Of a stretch of 64,000 nucleotides of DNA, positions 33,472 to 43,169 are shown piece by piece (the stretch's first letter is position 1; the number at the start of each line of letters is the position of its first letter). A program made the translations under genes and the position numbers. The notes under the pieces were generated by a model. It was given only the letters and a program-made list of their open reading frames with translations. It did no database searches and was not told the DNA's origin. Source of the stretch: Bacteroidales bacterium UBA4116 (GTDB lineage Bacteria; Bacteroidota; Bacteroidia; Bacteroidales; Tannerellaceae); contig DFXE01000017.1 in assembly GCA_002381645.1 (NCBI GenBank), forward strand, positions 48,748 through 112,747, in the 5' to 3' direction.

Positions 33472-35259
33472 ATGAAAACACACATAAGAGAACGTATTGT
33501 CGCTTTGCGCGATGCTATGAAAAAACATCAGATCGATGCTTATATCATTCCAAGTTCAGACGCACATTTAAGCGAGTATGTGCCTGCGCGTTGGAAATCA
33601 CGCGAATGGATATCCGGATTTACGGGCTCTGCCGGTACAGTTGTCGTAACGGCTGATAAAGCAGGATTATGGACAGACTCGCGTTATTTCCTGCAGGCTA
33701 CCGATCAACTGAACGGTACGGGTATTGACTTATATAAATTGATGCTTCCGGAAACGCCTTCCATTCATGAGTTCCTGCTGCATGAACTAAAAGAGGGATT
33801 GACCGTAGGGCTGGATGGTGGCTCGTATAGCGCAGCTGATTCACGAACCCTTCAGACGGTTTTAGCTAAAAAGGGTATCAAGCTTAACACCTCTGTAGAC
33901 CTGATCAATAATATATGGGAAGACCGTCCTGCTATTCCCGGTAATAAAATATTTGAGTTACCGGTCGAAATCACCGGTCAATCCGTTAGCGATAAGCTGG
34001 ATGCTATCAACAATCAACTTCGTAAAGACGGTGCGGACTGTCTCATTTTAGCTGCTCTCGATGAGGTAGCGTGGACATTCAATATCCGTGGGAACGATGT
34101 GGCGTATAATCCGGTTGCCGTCAGTTACGCATTTATTTCGGAAGAAGAATCGGTATTATTTATCGGGCCGGATAAATTAACGACTGAAATAGCCGACCAT
34201 TTAAAAAAGGAAGGTGTTACCCTCGCCGACTACGGCAAGGTAAAATCATACCTTTCACGCTTGCCGGAAACAACACATATTTTCCTTGATCCGGGAAAGA
34301 CGAATGTGAGTTTATTTAATGCAATACCAAAAAACTGTGTAAAAATAGAAGGTATCACACCTGCAAATCATTTGAAAAGTATCAAGAACGAAACGGAGAT
34401 CGAAGGTTTTCGCAATGCTTTGGTGAAAGACGGTATTGCGCTTACCCGCTTTTATATATGGCTGGAGAAGCAATTAGCTTCCGGAGCCAAAGAAACTGAA
34501 ATAAGTATTTCCGAAAAACTGTCGTCTTTACGGGCTGAACAACCTTTATACGTCTCCGATAGTTTTAATACCATATGCGGATATGCCGGACATGGGGCAA
34601 TTGTACATTACAGCGCCACACCGGAGACCGACGCTACAATCAGGGCGGAAGGTATTTTATTAATGGACTCGGGTGCACAATATCTCGACGGTACGACGGA
34701 TATAACCCGTACTGTTGCATTAAGCGAACCGACGGAAACCATGAAGAAAGACTTCACCCGTGTGCTGAAAGGACATATAAGTCTTGCAAAATGCAAGTTT
34801 CCGGTAGGTATGCGCGGTTCACAACTGGATATACTTGCCCGTAAGGCGTTATGGGATGCTGGTATAAATTATCTGCATGGAACCGGACACGGTATAGGCC
34901 ACTGCCTCAACGTACATGAAGGTCCGCAGAGTATCCGCATGGAAGAGAACCCGGTAACACTCAAACCCGGTATGGTAATGAGCAATGAACCGGCTATGTA
35001 CCGCACGAATGAATATGGTATCCGTACGGAAAATATGATGGTCATACGCGAAGACAGCGAAACGGAATACGGTAAATTCCTTTCGTTCGAAACGCTTACT
35101 TTATGTTATATCGACACCAACCTGGTGATCGTACCGATGCTTTCCGCCCGCGAACATGCGTGGCTGAACAAATATCATCAATTGGTGTATGACAAATTAA
35201 GCCCGCATCTCACAGAAGAAGAGGCGGCATGGCTGAAGGAGAAAACACGTGAAATTTAA
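33472..35259 (+). CDS. pepP: Xaa-Pro aminopeptidase (M24B)
   Basis: Cytosolic metallo-aminopeptidase removing N-terminal residues before proline. 595 residues, the long eukaryote-like form with two creatinase N-terminal domains (about 1-300) before the pita-bread catalytic domain. Metal ligands: Asp (LLMDSGAQYLDGTTD, two Asp), His (GTGHGIGHCLNVHEGPQ), Glu (MVMSNEPAMY) and Glu (YGIRTENMM). No signal peptide. First gene of a five-gene run with short gaps (15, 5, 5 and 31 bases). The symbol is by family; there may be another paralogue in the genome. Confidence 0.93.
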   Translation: MKTHIRERIVALRDAMKKHQIDAYIIPSSDAHLSEYVPARWKSREWISGFTGSAGTVVVTADKAGLWTDSRYFLQATDQLNGTGIDLYKLMLPETPSIHEFLLHELKEGLTVGLDGGSYSAADSRTLQTVLAKKGIKLNTSVDLINNIWEDRPAIPGNKIFELPVEITGQSVSDKLDAINNQLRKDGADCLILAALDEVAWTFNIRGNDVAYNPVAVSYAFISEEESVLFIGPDKLTTEIADHLKKEGVTLADYGKVKSYLSRLPETTHIFLDPGKTNVSLFNAIPKNCVKIEGITPANHLKSIKNETEIEGFRNALVKDGIALTRFYIWLEKQLASGAKETEISISEKLSSLRAEQPLYVSDSFNTICGYAGHGAIVHYSATPETDATIRAEGILLMDSGAQYLDGTTDITRTVALSEPTETMKKDFTRVLKGHISLAKCKFPVGMRGSQLDILARKALWDAGINYLHGTGHGIGHCLNVHEGPQSIRMEENPVTLKPGMVMSNEPAMYRTNEYGIRTENMMVIREDSETEYGKFLSFETLTLCYIDTNLVIVPMLSAREHAWLNKYHQLVYDKLSPHLTEEEAAWLKEKTREI

Positions 35260-35274
35260 TAATACATTTTTTAT

Positions 35275-35484
35275 ATGGAAAGAATCAAAACTTTTGTTTC
35301 AGAAAATAAAGACAGGGATGACATGGTAGGAGATTTGTGTAAAGATTTATATGGTGATACTGATTTTAAAAATAAAAAAAACGATACCGAAAGAAGAAAG
35401 TATATAGAATGGATCGGTGAAATTCATCCCCATACTAAAGAATCTGTCACGCTTTTTTTTGAAGAATACAAAAACAAATATTAG
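35275..35484 (+). CDS. Small YozE/SAM-like protein
   Basis: 69 residues, highly charged. The spacing of FVSENKDRDDMVGDLCKDLYGDTDF, then YIEWIGEIH, then a final helix (SVTLFFEEYKNKY) resembles the YozE-type SAM-like fold, but identity is low and the assignment is uncertain. It is a real gene by position: 15 bases after pepP and 5 bases before the next ATG. Confidence 0.7.
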   Translation: MERIKTFVSENKDRDDMVGDLCKDLYGDTDFKNKKNDTERRKYIEWIGEIHPHTKESVTLFFEEYKNKY

Positions 35485-35489
35485 TTAAA

Positions 35490-36017
35490 ATGGCTATTAT
35501 TAAATCAGTGAGAGGGTTTACTCCCAAGATCGGAAGAGATACTTACCTTGCAGATAATGCAGTGGTTATAGGCGATGTTGAAATGGGTGAAGATTGCAGC
35601 ATTTGGTTCGGAACAGTTTTGCGCGGCGATGTAAATTCCATTCGAATAGGTAACGGGGTAAACATTCAGGACGGTTCGGTTCTGCATACCCTATATGAAA
35701 AATCTATTATAGAAATAGGTAATGATGTATCAGTAGGTCATAACGTTACTATTCATGGCGCTAAAATATGCGACGGTGCACTGATAGGTATGGGGTCGGT
35801 AGTTTTAGACCATGCCGTAATCGGTGAGGGGGCCATTATTGCTGCGGGATCGGTTGTATTAAGTAATACCATTGTAGAGCCTGGCAGCATATATGCTGGG
35901 GTACCGGCTAAATTTGTCAAAAAGGTAGACCCTGAGCAGTCGAAGGAAATAAATCAAAAGATCGCAATGAATTATCATATGTATTCGTCGTGGTATAAAG
36001 AAGAGGAAAATAAGTAA
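35490..36017 (+). CDS. Gamma-carbonic-anhydrase family protein (YrdA-like)
   Basis: 175 residues of left-handed beta-helix hexapeptide repeats (IGDVEMGEDCSIWFGTVLRGDVNSIRIGNGVNIQDGS). The three zinc-binding histidines are found in VLHTLY and VGHNVTIHGAKI. Ends with an amphipathic helix (QKIAMNYHMYSSWYKEE). It binds metal in characterised relatives; carbonic anhydrase activity is not certain in this YrdA-like group. Third gene of the pepP operon. Confidence 0.93.
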   Translation: MAIIKSVRGFTPKIGRDTYLADNAVVIGDVEMGEDCSIWFGTVLRGDVNSIRIGNGVNIQDGSVLHTLYEKSIIEIGNDVSVGHNVTIHGAKICDGALIGMGSVVLDHAVIGEGAIIAAGSVVLSNTIVEPGSIYAGVPAKFVKKVDPEQSKEINQKIAMNYHMYSSWYKEEENK

Positions 36018-36022
36018 TTAAT

Positions 36023-37183
36023 ATGAAGAAGGCAGGGGTCGCAATCCTTATCGTGTTTTGTTTAATAGGAGGTTTCTTAGCGTTGCCGTCGAATTACTAT
36101 TTGCGCCGTGCAATAGTACATCTCCTGCCTAAAATAGACCAATATCCCATTTTTGATAATCGGATAGTTAAAGCTGGCTCTCCCGTACCGTGGGATACCT
36201 CGGATGAATATAATAGGTTATCACTTCCGCAGGAGTCAATCCCTCTGTTTGATCAATACGGAACGATCGCTTTTGTTGTGATCAAAGACGGAAAATTGCT
36301 TTTCGAAGAATATTGGGAGGGGTATTCACCCCAATCACACAGTAATTCATTCTCCATGGCTAAAAGCATCATCTCACTTGCTGTAGGTTGTGCTATAGAT
36401 GATGGCTTTATCCGCAGTGTGGATCAGCCTGTAAAAGATTTTTTCCCTGAATTCCAAGGGTATAACGGGAAAACGCTTACTATCCGGCATCTGCTTACGA
36501 TGAGCGCCGGAGTAGATTTCGAGGAAGCTTATTCGTCACCCTTCTCTCCTACCACAAAACTTTATTACGGCAATGACTTACATAATATCACTTTTGGTAT
36601 GGAAGAGATTGAAGAGCCGGAAGTAAATTTTATCTATCAAAGCGGAGTAACGCAATTATTAGCTTTTATTGTGGAGAAAGCAACCGGCGAAACAATCAGT
36701 CAATATGTTTCCGGAAAATTATGGACGCCTATGCATGCCGAAGAAGATGCACTCTGGAGCTTAGATAAAAAAGACGGAATTGAAAAGGCATATTGCTGTT
36801 TTAACAGTAATGCGCGTGATTTCGCCCGTTTCGGTCAGCTTCTGCTTAACAACGGCAGGTGGGACAACAGACAATTGATTTCAGCTACATATCTTCATGA
36901 CGCATTATTTCCGGACAGTACCCTGTGTTTCATTGGTCATAATGAACCGAACCGTTCTTACGGTTATCAGTTCTGGTACCTTACCTTTCAGGGGATTCCT
37001 GTGCATTATATGCGCGGAATTTTAGGGCAATATATATTCGCAATCCCTGAAAAAAATGCTGTTATTGTAAGATTAGGGCATAAAAGAAGTGAAACACGCA
37101 CTACACAACATTATCCCGATGATATCGACATCTGGCTGAATGCAGGATTAAAGATCATTGATGAATCAACAACTAATAATTAA
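36023..37183 (+). CDS. Beta-lactamase-family serine hydrolase
   Basis: 386 residues with an N-terminal signal/anchor helix (VAILIVFCLIGGFLALP). The penicillin-binding-fold motifs are SMAKS (SxxK nucleophile) and YQS (YxN-type, with Ser for Asn), and the third motif may be HMRGILGQ-like. Such class C-like enzymes act as esterases or peptidases; the unusual second motif makes antibiotic hydrolysis unlikely. Probably periplasmic, 5 bases after the gamma-CA gene. Confidence 0.88.
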   Translation: MKKAGVAILIVFCLIGGFLALPSNYYLRRAIVHLLPKIDQYPIFDNRIVKAGSPVPWDTSDEYNRLSLPQESIPLFDQYGTIAFVVIKDGKLLFEEYWEGYSPQSHSNSFSMAKSIISLAVGCAIDDGFIRSVDQPVKDFFPEFQGYNGKTLTIRHLLTMSAGVDFEEAYSSPFSPTTKLYYGNDLHNITFGMEEIEEPEVNFIYQSGVTQLLAFIVEKATGETISQYVSGKLWTPMHAEEDALWSLDKKDGIEKAYCCFNSNARDFARFGQLLLNNGRWDNRQLISATYLHDALFPDSTLCFIGHNEPNRSYGYQFWYLTFQGIPVHYMRGILGQYIFAIPEKNAVIVRLGHKRSETRTTQHYPDDIDIWLNAGLKIIDESTTNN

Positions 37184-37214
37184 AGCAAATCTCTAAATTT
37201 AAAACAGCAAATAC

Positions 37215-38333
37215 ATGAAGTCGACCGTAGCAATAATTATCTTTTGCCTTAGCCTGTTTGTTACTTCCTGCAATACATCTTCTACCCAATCGGAAGAGAG
37301 GGAGATCAATTATGATCCGCCGGTTTCTTTTGATCCGCCGTCATATGTGTGTTACAGGGCGCCTGTCACCATTACAATCGATGGAGTATTATCTCCGGAA
37401 GAGTGGGATTTAATTCCCTGGACATCTTATTTTGTAGATATTGAAGGAGATAAGATGCCACAACCCTACTTGCAGACAAGGGTAAAAATGACTTACGACG
37501 ACGAAGGGTTCTATATTGCCGCCCTATTGGAAGAGCCGCATATATGGACGGATATTACGGAACATGATGCCGTCATCTACCAGAATAATAATTTCGAGTT
37601 TTTCCTGAATCCTTCAAACGATACGCACAATTATGTGGAATACGAAGTAAATGCATTAGGCACCGAATGGGATCTGTTTCTTACTAAACCTTATCGTGAT
37701 GAGGGTAGCATAGTATTAAATAATTGGGAATTCATGGGTATGAAGTCGGCTGTATATGTAGATGGCACTTTGAATAATCCTATTGACACCGATACGGCAT
37801 GGAGTGTTGAAATATTCCTTCCCTGGAATACCATTTATCAGTTGGTACCCGGTAAAAATAAACCCGTAGCAGGAGACCAGATTCGTGTTAATTTCTCCCG
37901 TGTGGAATGGAAAACAGCGATACAGGAAGAACAATATGTCAAAATACCATTTGAAGGTGAGGACAAAATTCGGGAACATAATTGGGTATGGGCTCCAACC
38001 GGGATCATTAATATACATTTGCCGGAATTTTGGGGATTTGTACAGATATCCGATTATCAGGCAGGTACCGGAGAAGATACATTTGTAAAACATGCGGATG
38101 AAGAAACAAAATGGACATTACGCAATCTCTATTATCGTCAGCGGCAATACGCAGAAAAATTCGGCAGATATGCAACAGCAATTACTGATCTGAAACCGGA
38201 AGAGGTATGTACGGAAGAGATTGCCGCACAACTGACATTAAGCAATACCCCTTCCATGTATGAGATCACCCTCCCTTCTCCCAACGGCAGGGTATGGCGT
38301 ATCCGTCAGGACGGGCTGGTATGGAGCAATTAA
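37215..38333 (+). CDS. Lipoprotein with CBM9-like carbohydrate-binding domain
   Basis: 372 residues. Signal peptide with lipobox VTSC (about Cys19). The N-terminal half has the CBM9-like/DOMON fold pattern (APVTITIDGVLSPEEWDLIPWTSYFVDIEGD, LQTRVKMTYDDEGFYIAALLEEPHIW, NNFEFFLNPSNDTHNYVEYEVNALGTEWDLF). The C-terminal part is a family-typical extension. No enzymatic domain is seen. Last gene of the pepP run; its stop abuts the stop of the convergent hydrolase. Confidence 0.87.
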   Translation: MKSTVAIIIFCLSLFVTSCNTSSTQSEEREINYDPPVSFDPPSYVCYRAPVTITIDGVLSPEEWDLIPWTSYFVDIEGDKMPQPYLQTRVKMTYDDEGFYIAALLEEPHIWTDITEHDAVIYQNNNFEFFLNPSNDTHNYVEYEVNALGTEWDLFLTKPYRDEGSIVLNNWEFMGMKSAVYVDGTLNNPIDTDTAWSVEIFLPWNTIYQLVPGKNKPVAGDQIRVNFSRVEWKTAIQEEQYVKIPFEGEDKIREHNWVWAPTGIINIHLPEFWGFVQISDYQAGTGEDTFVKHADEETKWTLRNLYYRQRQYAEKFGRYATAITDLKPEEVCTEEIAAQLTLSNTPSMYEITLPSPNGRVWRIRQDGLVWSN

Positions 38334-39689
38334 TCATTTAAGCCCGTTTATCCATTTGGCTATATCTTCTAAAGGCTCCTGGTTAAAGGTTTCGTCTATC
38401 GATCCGTATTCGTTAGGCAAACCCGTTACCGCCGTCTGGAAAAGATGGTTCAGGTTGAAATAAGGTTTTGTTTCAACCTCTTTATTTCCATTTGCTTTGA
38501 TACCGCTCAATATGGCTGATAGATTTTCTCCGGAAGGAACCTGCAGGTCACGCATCCCGTTCAAAGCTAAAACCGGACATTTAATATTTTTGAAATACTT
38601 TTCCGGATCATATTTCAGGAAACTGACAATTTCCGGAGATGCCAATTGCTGTATTGCCGGTTCGATCTGTTTTTGCATTGGGGTACCACTAAACAAATTC
38701 GTGATCTCTTGCCTCAACTGGTGCACGTTTTTTGCTGCAACGGCAATTTGTTGAGCCTGTGTCATGTAATCGTTAAACTGATCGATATATTCTTTCGGTA
38801 TGCCGGATGCTTCAAATAACGCCTGCCTCTGAATTTTCAACAACTCCGGGCCATTTATACCAGGGCCGGCAAGACTTACAATAAAGGCAGTTTTATCTTC
38901 AGCTGCCAGCATAAAAGCGATTGCTCCTCCTTCACTGTGTCCTATTATACCTATCTTTTCCTTATTAATTTCTTTTCTTGTCTTAAGGTATTCGATTGCT
39001 GAACCAGCATCCGATGCAAAATCCTCCATTGTTGCTATCTCGTAATTACCTTGCGATTGCCCAACTCCCCTGTCGTCATACCGTAAAACTGCAATTCCTT
39101 GTTGGGTCAGATAATCAGCCAGCACTAAAAAAGGTTTATGCCCCATGATCTCTTCATCTCTGTTTTGCGGACCGCTGCCCGATACCAGAACAACAGCAGT
39201 ATAATTATCAAATGAACGCGGCATGGTTAAAGTTCCTGCTAATTGTACACCGGCCGAGTGATTACGGAATGATACTTCTTCTGTCCGGTATGGAAAAGGG
39301 GGGATAGGTTCCTGAGGTCGTTTTACAGCAACTATTTCCTCACGCGATAAATTCAGTTCAAAACTTTGATTCATCTGAGAAAACGTACCCTCAATCCTTC
39401 CCTCTTTATTCAGCGTACCTTTGTAACTGAAATTAATTGCGGTTATCTCGATAGACAGGTTATTATTTTCGTATGTAATTGTTGAAAATGGAATTTCCTG
39501 ACTGCTTTGATCAGGACTTACCATAACACCAGTATACACATCTCCTGACTTACGGATATCAAAAATAATCCGTAAATTCATTCCCTGCGTTTCCATTTTA
39601 CCATACCATTTTCCGGTGACGTCAGGTTGCGAAGAACAAGCAGTCAAAGAACAACATAAAAGTATAATTAAAAAAAATAATTGTTTCAT
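38334..39689 (-). CDS. Exported alpha/beta hydrolase (lipoprotein) with N-terminal beta domain
   Basis: The start at 39689 was chosen to give a lipoprotein signal peptide (MKQLFFLIILLCCSLTAC; Cys18), 21 bases inside the open frame. 451 residues. An N-terminal beta-barrel-like domain (TGKWYGKMETQGMNLRIIFDIRKSGDVYTG) precedes an alpha/beta hydrolase with nucleophile GHSEGG (serine), oxyanion LVSGSGPQNRDE and the final His in YFNLNHLFQ. Close to family S9-like dienelactone hydrolase-type proteins. Substrate unknown. Its TGA abuts the CBM9-like gene's TAA with no gap. Confidence 0.9.
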   Translation of the reverse strand: MKQLFFLIILLCCSLTACSSQPDVTGKWYGKMETQGMNLRIIFDIRKSGDVYTGVMVSPDQSSQEIPFSTITYENNNLSIEITAINFSYKGTLNKEGRIEGTFSQMNQSFELNLSREEIVAVKRPQEPIPPFPYRTEEVSFRNHSAGVQLAGTLTMPRSFDNYTAVVLVSGSGPQNRDEEIMGHKPFLVLADYLTQQGIAVLRYDDRGVGQSQGNYEIATMEDFASDAGSAIEYLKTRKEINKEKIGIIGHSEGGAIAFMLAAEDKTAFIVSLAGPGINGPELLKIQRQALFEASGIPKEYIDQFNDYMTQAQQIAVAAKNVHQLRQEITNLFSGTPMQKQIEPAIQQLASPEIVSFLKYDPEKYFKNIKCPVLALNGMRDLQVPSGENLSAILSGIKANGNKEVETKPYFNLNHLFQTAVTGLPNEYGSIDETFNQEPLEDIAKWINGLK

Positions 39690-39854
39690 ATCAGATGGAT
39701 GTATCAGCATTTCGATAATTAGTCAGCATCAAAGTTATGTTTGCTTTTGCAAATATAATAATCCCTGCTATTTTTCGCTTATTATATTATGTATATTAAC
39801 TTATCTATTAATTATAACCAAACCTTACAAAGAATAATTTTAGATATAAATACA

Positions 39855-39862
39855 TACCTTTG
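39855..39862 (+). promoter_or_regulatory. Putative -7 element of the PepC-like gene
   Basis: TACCTTTG, 22 bases before the ATG at 39885. Confidence 0.5.
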
Positions 39863-39884
39863 TTGTAAAAATAAAATATGTATC

Positions 39885-41285
39885 ATGAAAAGTAACAAAC
39901 TTTGGATAGCGCTGTTTGCTATAGGCATAACCCTATCCGTACACGGTCAAAATGCTGCAGGGGGCATATCAGTACAAATGCTGCAGGAAATCCGGCAATC
40001 ATACAAAGGTACTCCCACTGATAAAGCCATAAGAAACGCCATTACAAATAACGAGATTAATAAACTCGCCGTAAACCTGGAAAGCAAGAACCATTTTGAT
40101 ACCTATTTCTCCGACAAGGTAAATAGCAAGGGAATTACCAATCAGAAATCCTCCGGACGCTGTTGGCTATTCACGGGGCTGAACGTTTTCCGTTCAAAAA
40201 TAATCTCAAAATATAATTTAAATGATTTCCAGTTTTCACATAATTATCCTTTTTTCTGGGATCAACTTGAAAAAGCGAATTTATTTCTTCAGGGAATTAT
40301 CGATACTCGTGAAAGACCTATGGATGACAAAATAGTGGAATGGTTATTTAAAAACCCGTTAAGCGATGGCGGACAGTTCACAGGCGTAGCCGATATTCTT
40401 ACCAAGTACGGTGTTGTACCGGCCGATGTAATGGTTGAAACATACAGTAGTGAAAATACGCGTCAGATGGCAAACCTGATATCTTTAAAATTAAAAGAGT
40501 TCGGCTTACAACTGCGTGAGCAATCCGGCAAAGGTGTTAAAGCAGCTGACCTTGAAAAGAAGAAAACCGAAATGCTTGGAACCGTTTACCGTATGCTGGT
40601 ATTAACATTAGGGGAACCACCTGCTACATTTACATGGACCTTAAAAGATGCAAAAGGAAACCCGCTATCTACCAAACAATATACGCCGCAATCATTTTAC
40701 CAGGAATTCATTGGTGCAGACTTAAAGAACAACTATGTCATGCTGATGAATGATCCTACGCGCGAGTATTATAAATTATACGAAATAGATTTCGACCGCC
40801 ATGCTTACGACGGAAAGAACTGGACCTACGTAAATCTTCCGGTTGAAGATATTAAAGAAATGGCTATTAAATCCATTAAAGATAGCACAATGATGTATTT
40901 CTCATGCGATGTTGGTAAATTCTTGGATCGTGAACGGGGGATATTGGACGTGAATTTTTTTGATTATGGTTCTTTAATGGGCACACCTTTCGGAATGAAT
41001 AAGAAACAACGTATCCAGACGTTCAGCAGCGGTTCATCACACGCCATGACTTTAATGGCGGTAGACCTCGACACGAATGGAAAACCCAGGAAATGGATGG
41101 TCGAAAACAGTTGGGGTCCGGGAGTAAACAACGGACATTTAATCATGACCGACGAATGGTTCAACGAATATATGTTCCGTTTAGTGGTAGAAAATAAATA
41201 TATAACCGATAAGATAAAAGAAGTATTGAAACAAACTCCTACCCGATTACCGGCATGGGATCCGATGTTTGCTGAAGAAGAATAA
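39885..41285 (+). CDS. Exported C1B cysteine aminopeptidase (PepC/bleomycin hydrolase family)
   Basis: 466 residues from the ATG at 39885, which yields a signal peptide (MKSNKLWIALFAIGITLSVHG, cut before QNAAGG); the open frame extends 32 codons upstream across the promoter element. The papain-fold triad is Cys (SSGRCWLFTG), His (SSHAMTLMAVD) and Asn (VENSWGPG). Characterised relatives are cytosolic; export to the periplasm is a common Bacteroidota variation. It ends with a perfect bidirectional terminator. Confidence 0.94.
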   Translation: MKSNKLWIALFAIGITLSVHGQNAAGGISVQMLQEIRQSYKGTPTDKAIRNAITNNEINKLAVNLESKNHFDTYFSDKVNSKGITNQKSSGRCWLFTGLNVFRSKIISKYNLNDFQFSHNYPFFWDQLEKANLFLQGIIDTRERPMDDKIVEWLFKNPLSDGGQFTGVADILTKYGVVPADVMVETYSSENTRQMANLISLKLKEFGLQLREQSGKGVKAADLEKKKTEMLGTVYRMLVLTLGEPPATFTWTLKDAKGNPLSTKQYTPQSFYQEFIGADLKNNYVMLMNDPTREYYKLYEIDFDRHAYDGKNWTYVNLPVEDIKEMAIKSIKDSTMMYFSCDVGKFLDRERGILDVNFFDYGSLMGTPFGMNKKQRIQTFSSGSSHAMTLMAVDLDTNGKPRKWMVENSWGPGVNNGHLIMTDEWFNEYMFRLVVENKYITDKIKEVLKQTPTRLPAWDPMFAEEE

Positions 41286-41307
41286 AAATTATAGTATAGG
41301 ATGGGAA

Positions 41308-41339
41308 AAAGAAGGATTCCGAATATGGAATCCTTCTTT
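41308..41339. terminator. Bidirectional terminator
   Basis: Perfect 13-bp inverted repeat (41308-41320 and 41327-41339) with a 6-base loop and T/A tracts at either side (ATTTTTA after on plus). Lies between the PepC-like gene and the convergent SusD gene. Confidence 0.85.
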
Positions 41340-41375
41340 ATTTTTATACTTATTATTAACAGTTCTCCATTTAAC

Positions 41376-43151
41376 TTATTCCCTGCTGAATCCGGGAGTC
41401 GTTTGATTTAACAGCGGATTAGTTTCCAATTGCCTTCTCGGGATCGGGAAAATCGAATTGTCACGTGTATCCTGGGCTTTGTCCCACCATACATCGCCAA
41501 AACGCCCCCAGCGAACCAGATCGGTACGTCTTCTTCTTTCTCCTATAAACTCACGTCCCCATTCATCAATAAATTCCTGATCGGTGAGTTTTCCCGGATT
41601 AGCCGTATAACTATACTCCGACCAATCTTCCGCCTCATAATTCCTTTTACGCACATAGTCTAATAATTCGGCTGCTTTGGTTTTATTACCTTCCCTATAA
41701 TAGATTTCCGCTAACGTATAGTAAACTTCAGCTAAACGCATTTCGGGAGCTGATTGTGAATGCCACAGACCGCTTACTTCCGATAGATATGGGAATTTAT
41801 TAAAACGCACCCCAGAGTTTTCTTCTCCGGTTTGTACACGCGAACCTTCACCCCAGCGTCCTTCTCCTGCCGGACTAAATCTTTCGGTAAAACGGCCTAC
41901 CATATCGACAAAAACCAATGGTTTGGTAGCATATTCCTCAGTTCCTAAAATAGGTTCATCAGAATAATACGCCGTACCCCGGTCGAATTTGAATTGTTGC
42001 CCGATTAAGAAGAACCCTTCATAATCACCACCACCCTGCTTCATGCGGAAGGGAACTTTACGTTTGTCTCCATCTGGAAACTTTTCATATGGATTTCCTA
42101 AGCCACTGGCATGTTGATAAATATTACCGGGAATTAAGGTTACCGTACCATCATCGGTTACCGTAAATGTACTTGATTCGTGATCACGCGACGGTTGCAT
42201 ATGAACACCATTATGACCGCTATCCGCTACACCTAATATATCACGTGCCGTATAATGCCAGAAATCGCCCCAGAATCCTCCGAAATTAAGTGTGTTACGC
42301 AAATGAGGAAATTCAAGCAACATTTCGGGAGATTTATAACCGCCTAATCCAGAACGGAAAGGATCACGATAGTCATTCTGATTAATACTATATGTGCCAT
42401 ACACTCCATTAATAATATCTTCACAGATTTTTTTACAATCGGTAAACCGATTTTCCTGAATATAAACATCGGCATTAAAATATAAACGCATCAGCATCCC
42501 CATAGCTGAAGCTTGTGTTATATGTCCAACAACTGCTTCTTTAGGTAGATACGGTACAACCGCTTTTATTTCTGACTCAATAAATTCAAAAACTTCTTTA
42601 GCAGAAGATTGGGGCAACATTTCAGTCTCGGCATGCTCATGCGTAAATATTGGTATCTGTCTGAAATAATCAAATAACAATAAATAGAACCACCCACGGA
42701 TGGCTTTAAGTTCTGTCGTATATAATGCCTGTTGAGTTTCTGAAATTCCAATTGCTTGGAAGTCCAGTGTATTAAAGTCTCTTAAAGCAGTATTAGCCTG
42801 CCCGATTCCCGCATAAAGGTTTTGCCATACTTCCCGTATCTGGCTGTCATCATCTGTCCAAGTATGATTATGCAGACGAACCCACATACCGTCATCCTGT
42901 CCATGGCGACCTTTTTGTGTCCAGACAAAATGATCGGCCGTTAATTCCTGCAGTCTCCATTGCGGGCCTTCAAATGCAGCCCATTGCATTTGGTCATATA
43001 CACGAAGTACAGCAGCTTCAACTGCCCTTTCATCGGTATAATAATTATCTTTCGTAAGAATACTGAACGGTTCTTCATCCAGGTTTGTACAGGAGGTTAT
43101 CAATAAAGTTGAAAAGAACCCCAACAAATAGAATATTTTTATTTTTTTCAT
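41376..43151 (-). CDS. SusD/RagB family outer-membrane lipoprotein (first locus)
   Basis: Surface glycan-binding partner of the adjacent TonB-dependent SusC. 591 residues from ATG 43151 (an upstream TTG is less likely). Lipobox ITSC then NLDEEPFSILTKDNYYTDERAVEAAVLRVYDQM, and the SusD end (PEMRLAEVYYTLAEIYYREGNKTKAAELLDYVRKRN, FGDVWWDKAQDTRDNSIFPIPRRQLETNPLLNQTTPGF in 41390-41710). Residues are typical of TPR-like helices and the ligand groove. 18 bases follow between SusC and SusD. No glycoside hydrolase follows it. Confidence 0.95.
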   Translation of the reverse strand: MKKIKIFYLLGFFSTLLITSCTNLDEEPFSILTKDNYYTDERAVEAAVLRVYDQMQWAAFEGPQWRLQELTADHFVWTQKGRHGQDDGMWVRLHNHTWTDDDSQIREVWQNLYAGIGQANTALRDFNTLDFQAIGISETQQALYTTELKAIRGWFYLLLFDYFRQIPIFTHEHAETEMLPQSSAKEVFEFIESEIKAVVPYLPKEAVVGHITQASAMGMLMRLYFNADVYIQENRFTDCKKICEDIINGVYGTYSINQNDYRDPFRSGLGGYKSPEMLLEFPHLRNTLNFGGFWGDFWHYTARDILGVADSGHNGVHMQPSRDHESSTFTVTDDGTVTLIPGNIYQHASGLGNPYEKFPDGDKRKVPFRMKQGGGDYEGFFLIGQQFKFDRGTAYYSDEPILGTEEYATKPLVFVDMVGRFTERFSPAGEGRWGEGSRVQTGEENSGVRFNKFPYLSEVSGLWHSQSAPEMRLAEVYYTLAEIYYREGNKTKAAELLDYVRKRNYEAEDWSEYSYTANPGKLTDQEFIDEWGREFIGERRRRTDLVRWGRFGDVWWDKAQDTRDNSIFPIPRRQLETNPLLNQTTPGFSRE

Positions 43152-43169
43152 ATTCAATAATGTCTTTAA

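Noticed and set aside
36023..37183. Antibiotic-resistance beta-lactamase
   Set aside because: The SxxK motif is present but the second motif is YQS instead of YxN and the gene is in a housekeeping-like operon; generic serine hydrolase is the safer call.
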